Source: an uncultured Bacteroidales bacterium
GTDB taxonomy: Bacteria; Bacteroidota; Bacteroidia; Bacteroidales; UBA932
Direction: 5' to 3'
Length of the DNA stretch: 8,277 nt
Assembly: GCA_934678915.1 (NCBI GenBank)
Contig: CAKUSF010000092.1
Coordinates: forward strand, 1-8,277
Part shown: positions 1 through 7,027 of the stretch, one piece after another
Numbering within the stretch: the stretch's first letter is position 1
Layout: every line of letters begins with the position of its first letter
Translations under genes and position numbers: made by a program
Notes under the pieces: model-generated
What the model was told of the DNA's origin: nothing
Seen by the model: only the letters and a program-made list of their open reading frames with translations
The model's database searches: none

Positions 1-758
1 TTCTTGATCTCGCCCTTAGGAGTCTTGAGCCCCCAAGGATTGTCGAAGTCCTTACCCATCAAGATGATGCCTCCGCGCGGGCCGCGAAGTGTCTTGTGGG
101 TCGTTGAGGTTACGATGTGGGCGTATTTCACAGGGTTCTTGAGAAGTCCTGCAGCGATGAGTCCGGCTGTGTGGGCCATGTCAATCCAAAGGAGGGCTCC
201 TACCTCGTCAGCGATGGCGCGCATCCTTTCATAGTCCCATTCACGGGAATATGCCGATGCTCCACCGATGATGAGCTTTGGCTTGCATTCTCTGGCGATG
301 CTCTCCATCTTGTCGTAGTCAATCATGCCGGTCTCTTCGTTCAGGCCGTAAGCTACTGCGTGATAGAGGATTCCGGAAGCGTTGACAGGTGAGCCGTGGG
401 TCAGGTGGCCTCCCTGTGAGAGGTCAAGTCCCATGAATGTGTCGCCAGGCTTGAGGCACGCCATGATGACGGCCATGTTGGCCTGTGCTCCGGAGTGAGG
501 CTGAACGTTGGCATATTCAGCGTCATAGATCTTGCAGAGGCGGTCGATCGCAAGCTGCTCGATCTGGTCAACGATCTGGCAGCCACCATAATACCTCTTG
601 CCAGGGTAGCCTTCAGCGTACTTGTTGGTGCAGATGGATCCCATCGCCTCCAGCACGTAATCGCTTACGTAGTTTTCTGATGCAATCAATTCGAGTCCGG
701 AAGACTGCCTTTCCTTTTCATTTCTGATCAGATCAAAAATCTGAAGATCCTGTTTCAT
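1..758 (-). CDS. glyA: Serine hydroxymethyltransferase, N-terminal 252 codons (partial, runs off left edge)
   Basis: Cytoplasmic PLP enzyme that converts serine and tetrahydrofolate to glycine and 5,10-methylene-tetrahydrofolate, the main source of one-carbon units. The translation opens [18 protein letters not shown] and shows the family landmarks: LELIASENY at residues 22-30, the [16 protein letters not shown] stretch at 44-59, [11 protein letters not shown] at 84-94, [10 protein letters not shown] at 191-200, and the PLP-lysine motif [14 protein letters not shown] with Lys222. After it comes the segment [16 protein letters not shown], which I recall from Bacteroidota GlyA proteins. The family is usually about 420-430 residues, so roughly 40% of the gene lies outside the window. 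The ATG at 758 fits the family N-terminus and has no Shine-Dalgarno before it, as is usual in this phylum. The gene is divergent from the methyltransferase at 861. No damage is visible. Identity is near certain. Confidence 0.97.
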   Translation of the reverse strand, partial: MKQDLQIFDLIRNEKERQSSGLELIASENYVSDYVLEAMGSICTNKYAEGYPGKRYYGGCQIVDQIEQLAIDRLCKIYDAEYANVQPHSGAQANMAVIMACLKPGDTFMGLDLSQGGHLTHGSPVNASGILYHAVAYGLNEETGMIDYDKMESIARECKPKLIIGGASAYSREWDYERMRAIADEVGALLWIDMAHTAGLIAAGLLKNPVKYAHIVTSTTHKTLRGPRGGIILMGKDFDNPWGLKTPKGEIK

Positions 759-779
759 AAAATTCTTTAGTTAGTGTTA

Positions 780-799
780 CTCGTCCATTATGGGACGAG
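780..799. repeat. Perfect 7-bp inverted repeat between glyA and the methyltransferase gene
   Basis: CTCGTCC (780-786) and GGACGAG (793-799) are exact reverse complements with a 6-nt spacer. The repeat is GC-rich inside an otherwise AT-rich intergenic region. If the minus-strand promoter core at 806-813 is used, transcription would start near 799-801, so this stem-loop would be the very 5' end of the glyA message, about 21 nt before the start codon. It could protect that end, act in translation control, or be a protein operator over the start site. It lies upstream of the plus-strand promoter, so it is not in the methyltransferase transcript. Confidence 0.6.
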
Positions 800-805
800 A
801 GTTCA

Positions 806-813
806 CAAAGATA
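806..813 (-). promoter_or_regulatory. Predicted glyA promoter -7 element
   Basis: Read on the minus strand this is TATCTTTG, an exact match to the Bacteroidota primary-sigma -7 consensus TAnnTTTG. It lies 47 bp before the glyA start codon and implies a leader of about 41 nt. No clear -33 TTTG is visible at the expected 19-21 bp spacing; that zone (about 834-837) overlaps the opposing promoter core. Confidence 0.55.
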
Positions 814-834
814 AGATTAAAAAACGATTTTTAC

Positions 835-842
835 TATATTTG
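835..842 (+). promoter_or_regulatory. Predicted promoter -7 element of the RNA methyltransferase gene
   Basis: TATATTTG matches the Bacteroidota TAnnTTTG consensus exactly. The predicted start of transcription near 849 leaves a leader of only about 12 nt before the ATG at 861. No good -33 TTTG is present; the expected place (about 811-814) overlaps the opposing glyA -7 element. This site also argues against the longer reading frame that opens at 774, because the promoter would then lie inside the coding sequence. Confidence 0.6.
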
Positions 843-860
843 CAACCAGATTTGCATAAT

Positions 861-1406
861 ATGGTGAAAGATAGAAAGCTATTGAGTATAGAGATGGGTA
901 GGGTGTCCCCTGAGGACTACAAGGAACTTCCTCAGATTGGGCTTGTTGTGGTTCTGGACAACATCCGCAGTGCACACAATGTGGGCTCGGCTTTTCGTAC
1001 CTCTGACTCTTTTAAGATAGACAAACTTTGGCTTTGCGGAATATGTGCTCTGCCTCCGTCAGCGGAGATCCACAAATCAGCTCTGGGGGCGGAGGACAGT
1101 GTGCCTTGGGAGCATTCGGACAGCACTTTGGATGTTGTAGAACGTTTGCGTTCAGAGGGTTACACAATCGTTAGTGTGGAGCAGACGGTAAATTCTGTTA
1201 GCCTTGAGAATTTCTCACCGGAGTTCGAAAAAGGTAAGAAATACGCCTTGATTTTCGGCAACGAGGTTGACGGTGTTGATCAAGCTGTGGTGGACGCTTC
1301 CGACATGACCTTGGAGATCCCGCAGTTCGGTACCAAGCATTCGCTCAATGTCTCCGTCTCTGTCGGGGTGATCCTTTGGCATTTTACGCTTGGACGGTTA
1401 GCGTGA
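861..1406 (+). CDS. TrmH/SpoU-family (SPOUT) RNA 2'-O-methyltransferase
   Basis: Predicted S-adenosylmethionine-dependent methyltransferase of tRNA or rRNA ribose, 181 residues, cytoplasmic. All three SpoU motifs are visible: motif 1 NIRSAHNVGSAFRT (residues 34-47) with the conserved Asn and Arg, motif 2 ALIFGNEVDGV (129-139), and motif 3 LEIPQFGTKHSLNVSVSVG (151-169). Motifs 2 and 3 form the trefoil-knot SAM site in this family. The protein is little more than the catalytic domain and lacks the L30e-like N-terminal substrate-binding domain of RlmB-type members, so it resembles compact TrmH/TrmL-type enzymes; the target nucleotide cannot be read from sequence. The frame is open upstream to an ATG at 774, but I chose 861 because a TAnnTTTG promoter lies at 835-842 and the extra 29 residues are lysine-rich and unlike the family. 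It is divergent from glyA and convergent with the susD-like gene. Confidence 0.9.
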   Translation: MVKDRKLLSIEMGRVSPEDYKELPQIGLVVVLDNIRSAHNVGSAFRTSDSFKIDKLWLCGICALPPSAEIHKSALGAEDSVPWEHSDSTLDVVERLRSEGYTIVSVEQTVNSVSLENFSPEFEKGKKYALIFGNEVDGVDQAVVDASDMTLEIPQFGTKHSLNVSVSVGVILWHFTLGRLA

Positions 1407-1433
1407 CCTGTCTTATCACAATCCATTGAAGGT

Positions 1434-1472
1434 AAAATGAAAGAGGGTGACTAAAGTCATTAGCCACCCTCT
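1434..1472 (-). terminator. Intrinsic terminator downstream of the susC-susD operon
   Basis: AGAGGGTG (1442-1449) pairs with CACCCTCT (1465-1472). After one A·C mismatch, CTAA (1451-1454) pairs with TTAG (1460-1463), giving 12 base pairs around a 5-nt loop. Read on the minus strand the stem is followed by TTCATTTTA (1441-1433), a U-rich tract, so it best serves the susD-like gene, whose stop codon ends 22 bp earlier. The plus side has no T-run after the stem (CTCTAGGATTAA), so it would be a weaker terminator for the methyltransferase, which ends 35 bp before it. Confidence 0.8.
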
Positions 1473-1493
1473 CTCTAGGATTAATAATCAAGA

Positions 1494-3362
1494 TTACTCT
1501 ACATCCCACCAGATACGTCCTTCCGTCTTGTCGGTGTCGGAACCGTACTTGGCATCTTTCTTAAGAGCCTCAATGGCAGTATTGTAGTTGTTTATGTTCA
1601 GAGTGTTAGGAGTTCCAAGGGAGTTCCTTCTTGGAATGACCAAAGTCTTGCCGACATCCTGAATGGTCTCAAAGAATGCCACACCATTCTCTGGTTCAGG
1701 ATTATCCTTGAACTTTGGCAATCCAGTGCGCTTCCATGTTGCCCACATTTCCTCCGGCTGCATGAAGAGGTTGATCCACAGCTGAGAGATGATCTTCTCA
1801 AGCGTTACAGACGCAAACTCAGGACGCGCGAGATATTCATTGATCTTCTCGTCTGTAATTGGACTGTAGTTAGGTGCTGTTGGTGCTGTCTGTGCAACAA
1901 CGTACATTTTTGTCGCCCAGTCCTTGCACTGCTCGATGGAGGCCTTGACTCCTTCTTTGAACCACTCCTGCGCTGTCTTACCCGCAACGGCACCACCTTT
2001 CTTCAGCGCAATCTCAGAGACCATGAAGCAGGCTTCCGGATAGGTGAGAATTGGGGTGAAAGTGTAGATTTTTGGAAGATCGGTTTTGTAGTCGGCATCC
2101 TCAATCGCCCTTGCCGGCATGTTGTTGTTGCCGATTGTTCCACCGTTCTTCACGAAGAAGCGACCCTCAATCTGTGAGTGCATCCTGATGTCAAGATTTG
2201 CCTCAGTGCCGTCCTCTTTGTGGTAAGGAAGGGTGAGATAGGCGTTTTTGTTGAATGTGGTGTTGGAACTATCTGGGTTTGCGGACATTCCTACGTATCT
2301 ACCTGTGAATTGAGGATAGCGGGTCTCGTAGTCAGGATATTCCTTTTTGAATGTTTCGAACCAAGTGTCGTTTTCCGTGTTGTTGTTGCCTTCTCCGAAT
2401 CCGTTTCGTCTTACTAGTATCGGAAGGCGAGGGTCGTTGTAGGCTTTGAGGAAGTTGACAAACGCAGAGGAGGCTACGTACCTGCTCGTGATGTCTTGGA
2501 TGTCATCAGTGTTGTTGTTGTACTCGTTGCTGTGACTGTAAATGCAGGACTCCTCGTTGTTGGACATAATATTGGAAGGAGAAGCAAGTACTTCGCTGAT
2601 TACTGAATTGTAGAAGGAAGCATCGGCTTTCTCCACGCGCTGCGCCATCTTTACTCTCAATGTGTTACCGAACTTAATCCATTTCTGGACATCTCCCTTG
2701 TAGAAGAAATCGTTGAGTCCTAACTGGTACTGGTTGGCGCTCGATGCTTTTAGGAGTTCGACTGCTGCCTTGACCTCCGCATCGATTTTCTTGTACATAG
2801 GTGTTCCGTCAATGCTTTCCTGATAGAGGTCATAGCGTGGAGTCCTTATCCCTTGCTGAGCCCGGAAAGCCTCTGTGATAGGGGCGGCTCCGTAGGTGTC
2901 AAGGATTCTCCACTGCTCGTAGTTCAAAAGGATTTGAGAGATAGCCTTGACATCATTATATCTCTCAGCTTCAGCGTTTTTAGGAATTACATCATTGATC
3001 AGGTAATCAAGCCTAAGCCCGAATCCACCATTCCCGTCTCCGTTTACAGAATAATAATAACTGTACGATGGACTGCTTGGCTGTGGGTGGTCATTAGGTT
3101 TGGCGGTTGAGATGTAGTAGCCGCTGGCAGGACCGCTGGCAGACACGAGGTACTGCATGTAAATCATCGTTCCGCTGTATTTGCCGGTAAGATGTCCACG
3201 ACTGCAATTGTCGAAATTCAGGGTTGCTCCAGTGAATACATTTCTTGGATCTGTGGTGCCAAGCTGTTCAGGATCTGTGTTTAAATCCTGAAATTCACCA
3301 AGACATCCAGTCAGAGCCATAGATGCGCATACTCCTGCGATAAGATATTTTAATGTTTTCAT
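1494..3362 (-). CDS. SusD/RagB-family outer-membrane nutrient-binding lipoprotein
   Basis: Surface lipoprotein of 622 residues that acts as the hinged lid and ligand-binding partner of the SusC-type channel encoded just upstream. The N-terminus is a lipoprotein signal, MKTLKYLIAGVCASMALTGC, with lipobox LTGC and Cys20 as the predicted lipidation site. Features of the SusD-like group in which DLNTDP follows the lipobox are visible: DLNTDP (26-31), WRILDTYGAAPITEAF (151-166), WIKFGNTLRVKMAQR (228-242), NDPRLP (309-314), YPEACFMVSEIAL in the TPR-like part, QLWINLFMQPEEMWATWKRTG (about 527-546), IPRR (576-579) and a terminal RIWWDVE. I think it belongs to the SusD-like_2/PF12741-type branch rather than classical starch-type SusD, but a profile search would have to decide. 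Asparagine-rich patches occur at 281-284 and 326-328. It starts 14 bp after the susC stop, so the two are co-transcribed. The ligand cannot be inferred; no enzyme gene accompanies the pair. Confidence 0.95.
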   Translation of the reverse strand: MKTLKYLIAGVCASMALTGCLGEFQDLNTDPEQLGTTDPRNVFTGATLNFDNCSRGHLTGKYSGTMIYMQYLVSASGPASGYYISTAKPNDHPQPSSPSYSYYYSVNGDGNGGFGLRLDYLINDVIPKNAEAERYNDVKAISQILLNYEQWRILDTYGAAPITEAFRAQQGIRTPRYDLYQESIDGTPMYKKIDAEVKAAVELLKASSANQYQLGLNDFFYKGDVQKWIKFGNTLRVKMAQRVEKADASFYNSVISEVLASPSNIMSNNEESCIYSHSNEYNNNTDDIQDITSRYVASSAFVNFLKAYNDPRLPILVRRNGFGEGNNNTENDTWFETFKKEYPDYETRYPQFTGRYVGMSANPDSSNTTFNKNAYLTLPYHKEDGTEANLDIRMHSQIEGRFFVKNGGTIGNNNMPARAIEDADYKTDLPKIYTFTPILTYPEACFMVSEIALKKGGAVAGKTAQEWFKEGVKASIEQCKDWATKMYVVAQTAPTAPNYSPITDEKINEYLARPEFASVTLEKIISQLWINLFMQPEEMWATWKRTGLPKFKDNPEPENGVAFFETIQDVGKTLVIPRRNSLGTPNTLNINNYNTAIEALKKDAKYGSDTDKTEGRIWWDVE

Positions 3363-3376
3363 TGTCTTGCTCTTTT

Positions 3377-6300
3377 TTAGAATCTAACAGTCAGGTTCAA
3401 AGCGTAGGTACGGTAGAATGGTACTCCACCGATGTCCATTGGCTGAAGTGGGTTGTTGCTTGAGATAGAGGCAGGGTTCAATCCGTCAGTCAGTTTGTTG
3501 ATTAGGTAACAGATGTTGCGTGCCGTGAATCCGAGGCGAAGGTAGTTCGCACCGAATTTCTTGCAGACCTTTTCAGGGAGACGGTAGCCAAGGGTGATCT
3601 CGCGCAGGGCAAACCAAGTGTTGTCCTGGATTGATCCCGGCATTGCGCACATTCCCCATCCGTAGTTCATGGCATACCACATACCTGTCATCACAGGACG
3701 AACGTTGTGCTGCTCAACAGCTTCCTTATAGGTCATGCCTCCTACATCAATCATCGCTCCTACAGATCCGTCCGGATTCTGGGTAGGGGCTTGAGTGCCT
3801 TCCGCGAACACAGCGTCAAGCATCAGTCCGTCATAGACGGTCTCTCCCTTGTAGTTGATTCTTGCGATTCCGCCATGCTCCTTGTCTCTGCCTTCGAGGG
3901 TTGATTTCAAGGAACCGTTAGGAACAGCGTATTTCCACATGTTAGAGAAGTAGTTTCCTCCGAAGCGTCCGTCAGCTTGAACATAGAGATCGAGGTTTTT
4001 GTAGGACAAGGAGGTGTTGAGGCTTAATGTGAAGTCAGGTTCAACCTTTCCAAGAATATGTCTGTCGCGGTCTCCCTCCTCGTTGCGATCGTACAAGGTA
4101 AGCGGATAGTACGCAGACACGGAATTAGGTGAGCCGTACTCTTGATAGTACTGGATGATCATCTTTCCGTTGCGTGGGTCACCATCCTCTCCCTGCCAGG
4201 TTAGGACTGGGGACATGTAGGAACTGTTCTTGTAGGATGTGAGGACACCGAACTCTCCGTTTTCGTAAGCCCAAATTTCAGGAGCTGAGTCGTAGCCTCC
4301 CATCAGCTGCCATTCCTTGACCTCATCGTCTAGTTTTACAACCTTGCCTCTGTTGACAGTTAGATTACCTCCGACGGTCCAGCGCCAGTCGCTTGTGCGG
4401 ATTGGAGTCACGTCCATCTGGAGTTCGATACCCTTGTTCTGGATGTTACCTGCATTGATGAGCTTCGTGCTGGCTCCTGACTCGGCCACAGAACCGACAG
4501 ACATGATCTGATTGAAGGTGTTGCTCTTGTACCAAGCAAAGTCGATGTTTACCCTTTCATCGAAGAAACGTGTGTCGAAACCAAGTTCGATTGACTGCTG
4601 GATTTCCGGTTTGAGATCCTCGTTGTACGCCGTACCGAGATTAGGGTTCGCCGAAATGACAGATGTATTTCTGTCTGGAGTGTAGATTTGGCCCTGGTTG
4701 AACACACCGTAACCGCGACTTGTGGCGTAGGCGGAAGTTCCCATACCGACACGTGCGATGGAGGCGCGTAGTTTTCCGAATGAGAACCATTCAGGGATGT
4801 CGTTTCTGAATGAATCAGTGAACACCCATGAGAGGTTTGCGGACGGGTAGAAGACGGAGTAGTTGTTTTTGCCTTCCATGTAGGATGGATAGGTCAATGT
4901 GGACAACCAGTCGTTTCTAGCTGTAAGTTCAAGGAACACCTGATCACGCCATCCGAGGTTCAATATTCCAGAAATACCGAAGGTCTGTTGGTTACGTGGT
5001 GTGTAGGAATAATTAGGAATTATAAGCTCCTTTGAGTTCGAGAAGGAGAACACGCCAGGAACGACAAGACCTCCCTGAGTCTGCTTGCTCCAAGATTGGC
5101 TTTCTGTGTTGCCATAGAGTTCTGCAGCGAGAATCGCGGCCACCGTGAAGTCCTCACCGGCTATCTTGAAAGACTGTTCAGGCATCTGGAGCATTCCCAT
5201 GAAATTGTAGTTGCCTGAGATGCTGCCCCCTCGTCCATAGCCTCCGGAACCTGTAGGACCATAGTTTTCACCTGTTCCCACCCAATGGTTCTCGGAACTG
5301 ATTCCGTAGTAGTTGTAGTTGCCTTTCAGGCTGGCTCTGAGCCAAGGAGCGATGTTGGCGTGGAGAGTAAGGTCCGTAAGAATGGAACTTTCGTTCCTTT
5401 TTTGCAATTGTGTGTCGCGAGTGTGGAAGTACCCTCTCAGTGCGCTATAGATTGACGTACTTTCTACTGCTTTTGTCTTAGGATCGCGGTACTGATCGTA
5501 ATAGGCCGCGATGTCAAGGTTTCGAGGAAGATAGTATGCAGTGATCATACCAACGTTGTTACCCCAGTCCCAACCACCTTGGCTTGCACCGTTCTTTGCA
5601 GTTGAGAAGGCGTATTTAACACCAAGCTCGACAGAGAAGATTCTATTTAGTTCAGTGTTTCCCCTAAAGGAGATGTTATGTCTCTGAAAATCATTGTTCA
5701 AGAACACACCCTTTGTCTTGTTGAAGCCGTATGACAGGCGGAAAGATGATTTCTCACCGCCTCCGCTGATGGCCACGTTGGTGACGTTGTTGATTCCGGT
5801 CTGGTAGAACTCCTTCCAGTTGTTCGGGTGAGGTGAGAATGGTGTGTTCTCTCCATTAGGCATGTACTGGTTGATCATTCTTCCATCCATCTTTGGACCC
5901 CAGCTCTGTGACGCTACCTTGTCCAATGAACCATCTGGCTGATAGTCCCCTTGGTAGCCATTGTAGGTGTAGCCGGCTCCATAGACATTTTGAAGATCAA
6001 CTGGAGACTTGTAAACATCAGTGATCTCGACTGTCTGGTTGACCTCGACGCCAAGACCCTGCTTGCCATATTTTCCACCTTTGGAGACAATCACGATCGC
6101 ACCGTTGGCTCCACGTGAACCATAGAGTGCGGTCGCTGCGGCTCCCTTAAGGACGGTGACGCTCTCGTAGTCGGCAGGGTTGAGGTTCTTAAGCTGTGAA
6201 CCCCAGTCCGTACCAGCAAGGTTTCCGGTGATGGCTTCCTGAATAATCATTCCATCGATTACGAAGATTGGGGAGTTGTTCTTGTCCACTGACTTCGCGC

Positions 6301-6835
6301 CTCGGATGGTGATTGCAGAGGACGATGTGATACCTGAAGCTCCTCCCGTGTTGATCTGGAGACCTGCCACCTTTCCTTGAAGGGCGTTGACTGGGTTGAT
6401 GGAGTTGGTACGTTCAATCTCGTCCGTGGATACTCTTGTGGTTGCGTAACCTACTGACTTCGCTTGCTTTGGAAGACCGAGCGCGGTCACGACAACCTCA
6501 TTCAGGAGGTTCCTGTCTTCTTTCAAGGTGATCTTAAGGTTAGCTGGAGCGGAAGTCCCGATCTTCAAGCTGGTAGGCTCGAAGCCGATGAAAGACGCAA
6601 CCAGAACAGCATTAGGTTTTACCGTGATGGTGAAATTACCATCGCTGTCAGTGGTTGTTCCGATAGTCGTACCTTCGATGACGATTCCTGCGCCAGGAAG
6701 GGGCTCACCGTTTTCGTCAATGATTTTGCCTCGCACTGTCAGATTCTGTGCCATGGCAGGCACGGAAACTAAAAACAGCAACATAAGCGCCACTCTTGAC
6801 ATGAGTCGTGTTAGTTTTGTTTTTGAACAATACAT
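3377..6835 (-). CDS. SusC/RagA-family TonB-linked outer-membrane transporter
   Basis: TonB-dependent beta-barrel channel of 1152 residues that imports the ligand captured by the SusD-like lid, powered by TonB-ExbBD. In order: a Sec signal peptide ending VPAMA with likely cleavage after Ala29; a carboxypeptidase-D-regulatory-like domain at about 33-105 (VRGKIIDENGEPLPGAGIVI, DGNFTI); a TonB-box-like NEVVVTAL at 112-119; a plug at about 120-254 with NALQGKVAGLQI, SSSAITIRGA, PIFVIDGM, VTVLKGAAATALYGSRGANG and IVIVSKGG; then the barrel, ending in the terminal aromatic NLTVRF. Length is within the usual 1000-1150 range. There is no N-terminal STN domain, so it is not the type that signals to an ECF sigma/anti-sigma pair. 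The ATG at 6835 is the most upstream one and gives a full signal peptide; Met12 is a possible but less likely alternative. It is first in a two-gene operon with the susD-like gene. Substrate unknown. Confidence 0.97.
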   Translation of the reverse strand: MYCSKTKLTRLMSRVALMLLFLVSVPAMAQNLTVRGKIIDENGEPLPGAGIVIEGTTIGTTTDSDGNFTITVKPNAVLVASFIGFEPTSLKIGTSAPANLKITLKEDRNLLNEVVVTALGLPKQAKSVGYATTRVSTDEIERTNSINPVNALQGKVAGLQINTGGASGITSSSAITIRGAKSVDKNNSPIFVIDGMIIQEAITGNLAGTDWGSQLKNLNPADYESVTVLKGAAATALYGSRGANGAIVIVSKGGKYGKQGLGVEVNQTVEITDVYKSPVDLQNVYGAGYTYNGYQGDYQPDGSLDKVASQSWGPKMDGRMINQYMPNGENTPFSPHPNNWKEFYQTGINNVTNVAISGGGEKSSFRLSYGFNKTKGVFLNNDFQRHNISFRGNTELNRIFSVELGVKYAFSTAKNGASQGGWDWGNNVGMITAYYLPRNLDIAAYYDQYRDPKTKAVESTSIYSALRGYFHTRDTQLQKRNESSILTDLTLHANIAPWLRASLKGNYNYYGISSENHWVGTGENYGPTGSGGYGRGGSISGNYNFMGMLQMPEQSFKIAGEDFTVAAILAAELYGNTESQSWSKQTQGGLVVPGVFSFSNSKELIIPNYSYTPRNQQTFGISGILNLGWRDQVFLELTARNDWLSTLTYPSYMEGKNNYSVFYPSANLSWVFTDSFRNDIPEWFSFGKLRASIARVGMGTSAYATSRGYGVFNQGQIYTPDRNTSVISANPNLGTAYNEDLKPEIQQSIELGFDTRFFDERVNIDFAWYKSNTFNQIMSVGSVAESGASTKLINAGNIQNKGIELQMDVTPIRTSDWRWTVGGNLTVNRGKVVKLDDEVKEWQLMGGYDSAPEIWAYENGEFGVLTSYKNSSYMSPVLTWQGEDGDPRNGKMIIQYYQEYGSPNSVSAYYPLTLYDRNEEGDRDRHILGKVEPDFTLSLNTSLSYKNLDLYVQADGRFGGNYFSNMWKYAVPNGSLKSTLEGRDKEHGGIARINYKGETVYDGLMLDAVFAEGTQAPTQNPDGSVGAMIDVGGMTYKEAVEQHNVRPVMTGMWYAMNYGWGMCAMPGSIQDNTWFALREITLGYRLPEKVCKKFGANYLRLGFTARNICYLINKLTDGLNPASISSNNPLQPMDIGGVPFYRTYALNLTVRF

Positions 6836-6889
6836 AATGTTAATTGATAAGAATTAATAGGTGTATTAATAAAGTTCTAAATTGGTTAT

Positions 6890-6912
6890 ATATTCATAAG
6901 TGTGATGAATAT
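6890..6912. repeat. 8-bp perfect inverted repeat in the susC leader
   Basis: ATATTCAT and ATGAATAT are exact reverse complements separated by a 7-nt spacer (AAGTGTG on plus). The repeat lies roughly 10-30 nt downstream of the transcription start predicted from the promoter at 6928-6959, in the 5' leader of the susC-like gene. An overlapping, slightly imperfect palindrome (TGATGAAT/ATTTATCA, 6903-6918) shares the right half. The region is very AT-rich, so chance symmetry is possible. It could be an operator or a weak leader hairpin. Confidence 0.4.
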
Positions 6913-6927
6913 TTATCATATACATGG

Positions 6928-6959
6928 TAAATATAAGATTTTTAGGGGAATTACTCAAA
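6928..6959 (-). promoter_or_regulatory. Predicted promoter of the susC-susD operon
   Basis: On the minus strand TTTG (6959-6956) is followed after exactly 20 nt by TATATTTA (6935-6928). This fits the Bacteroidota housekeeping promoter, -33 TTTG and -7 TAnnTTTG, with one mismatch in the last base of the -7 element. Transcription would start near 6921-6923, leaving an AT-rich leader of about 85 nt with no Shine-Dalgarno sequence before the ATG at 6835. It is the best match to the consensus that I found in the 192-bp region between the response regulator and susC. Confidence 0.6.
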
Positions 6960-6967
6960 TTATTTGA
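6955..6967. promoter_or_regulatory. Palindrome overlapping the susC -33 element (possible operator)
   Basis: TCAAAT-T-ATTTGA is a perfect 6-1-6 palindrome. Its left half on plus contains the predicted -33 TTTG of the susC promoter, so a dimeric protein bound here would touch RNA polymerase directly. No regulator with a known matching site is visible in the window. Short and AT-rich, so it may be chance. Confidence 0.35.
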
Positions 6968-6990
6968 AGGTTAGTTACGACATTTTTTAT

Positions 6991-7018
6991 GAAAAGAAAG
7001 CGCAAACGATTTCTTTTC
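6991..7018 (-). terminator. Hairpin downstream of the response regulator gene, probable transcript end
   Basis: GAAAAGAAA (6991-6999) and TTTCTTTTC (7010-7018) pair perfectly. After one mismatch, CG (7001-7002) pairs with CG (7007-7008) around a 4-nt loop, giving 11 base pairs. It starts 9 bp past the response-regulator stop codon. On the minus strand the 3' arm itself is U-rich (TTTCTTTTC), but the bases after it are ATAAAAAATG, so there is no separate U-tract. It may be a weak or atypical terminator, or a 3'-end stabilising hairpin, that separates the two-component genes from the susC promoter. Confidence 0.45.
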
Positions 7019-7027
7019 TTACACTTT

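Noticed and set aside
774..860. Upstream start of the RNA methyltransferase at 774
   Set aside because: It would put a consensus promoter inside the coding region and add 29 residues unlike the family.
2506..2520. GTTGTTGTTG short tandem repeat
   Set aside because: It encodes an asparagine run within susD and is too short to suggest phase variation.
6464..6857. Plus-strand open frames opposite the 5' end of susC
   Set aside because: Shadows of the signal peptide and carboxypeptidase-like domain of susC; no independent coding evidence.
6841..6858. TTAATT/AATTAA inverted repeat next to the susC start codon
   Set aside because: Only six A/T pairs in a very AT-rich leader; expected by chance and too weak to hold a stable hairpin.
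6967..6975. AAGGTTAGT, 8 of 9 positions of a LytTR half-site as I recall that consensus
   Set aside because: LytTR sites are paired direct repeats about one and a half to two helical turns apart; no second copy is found at that spacing, so a single match is not enough.
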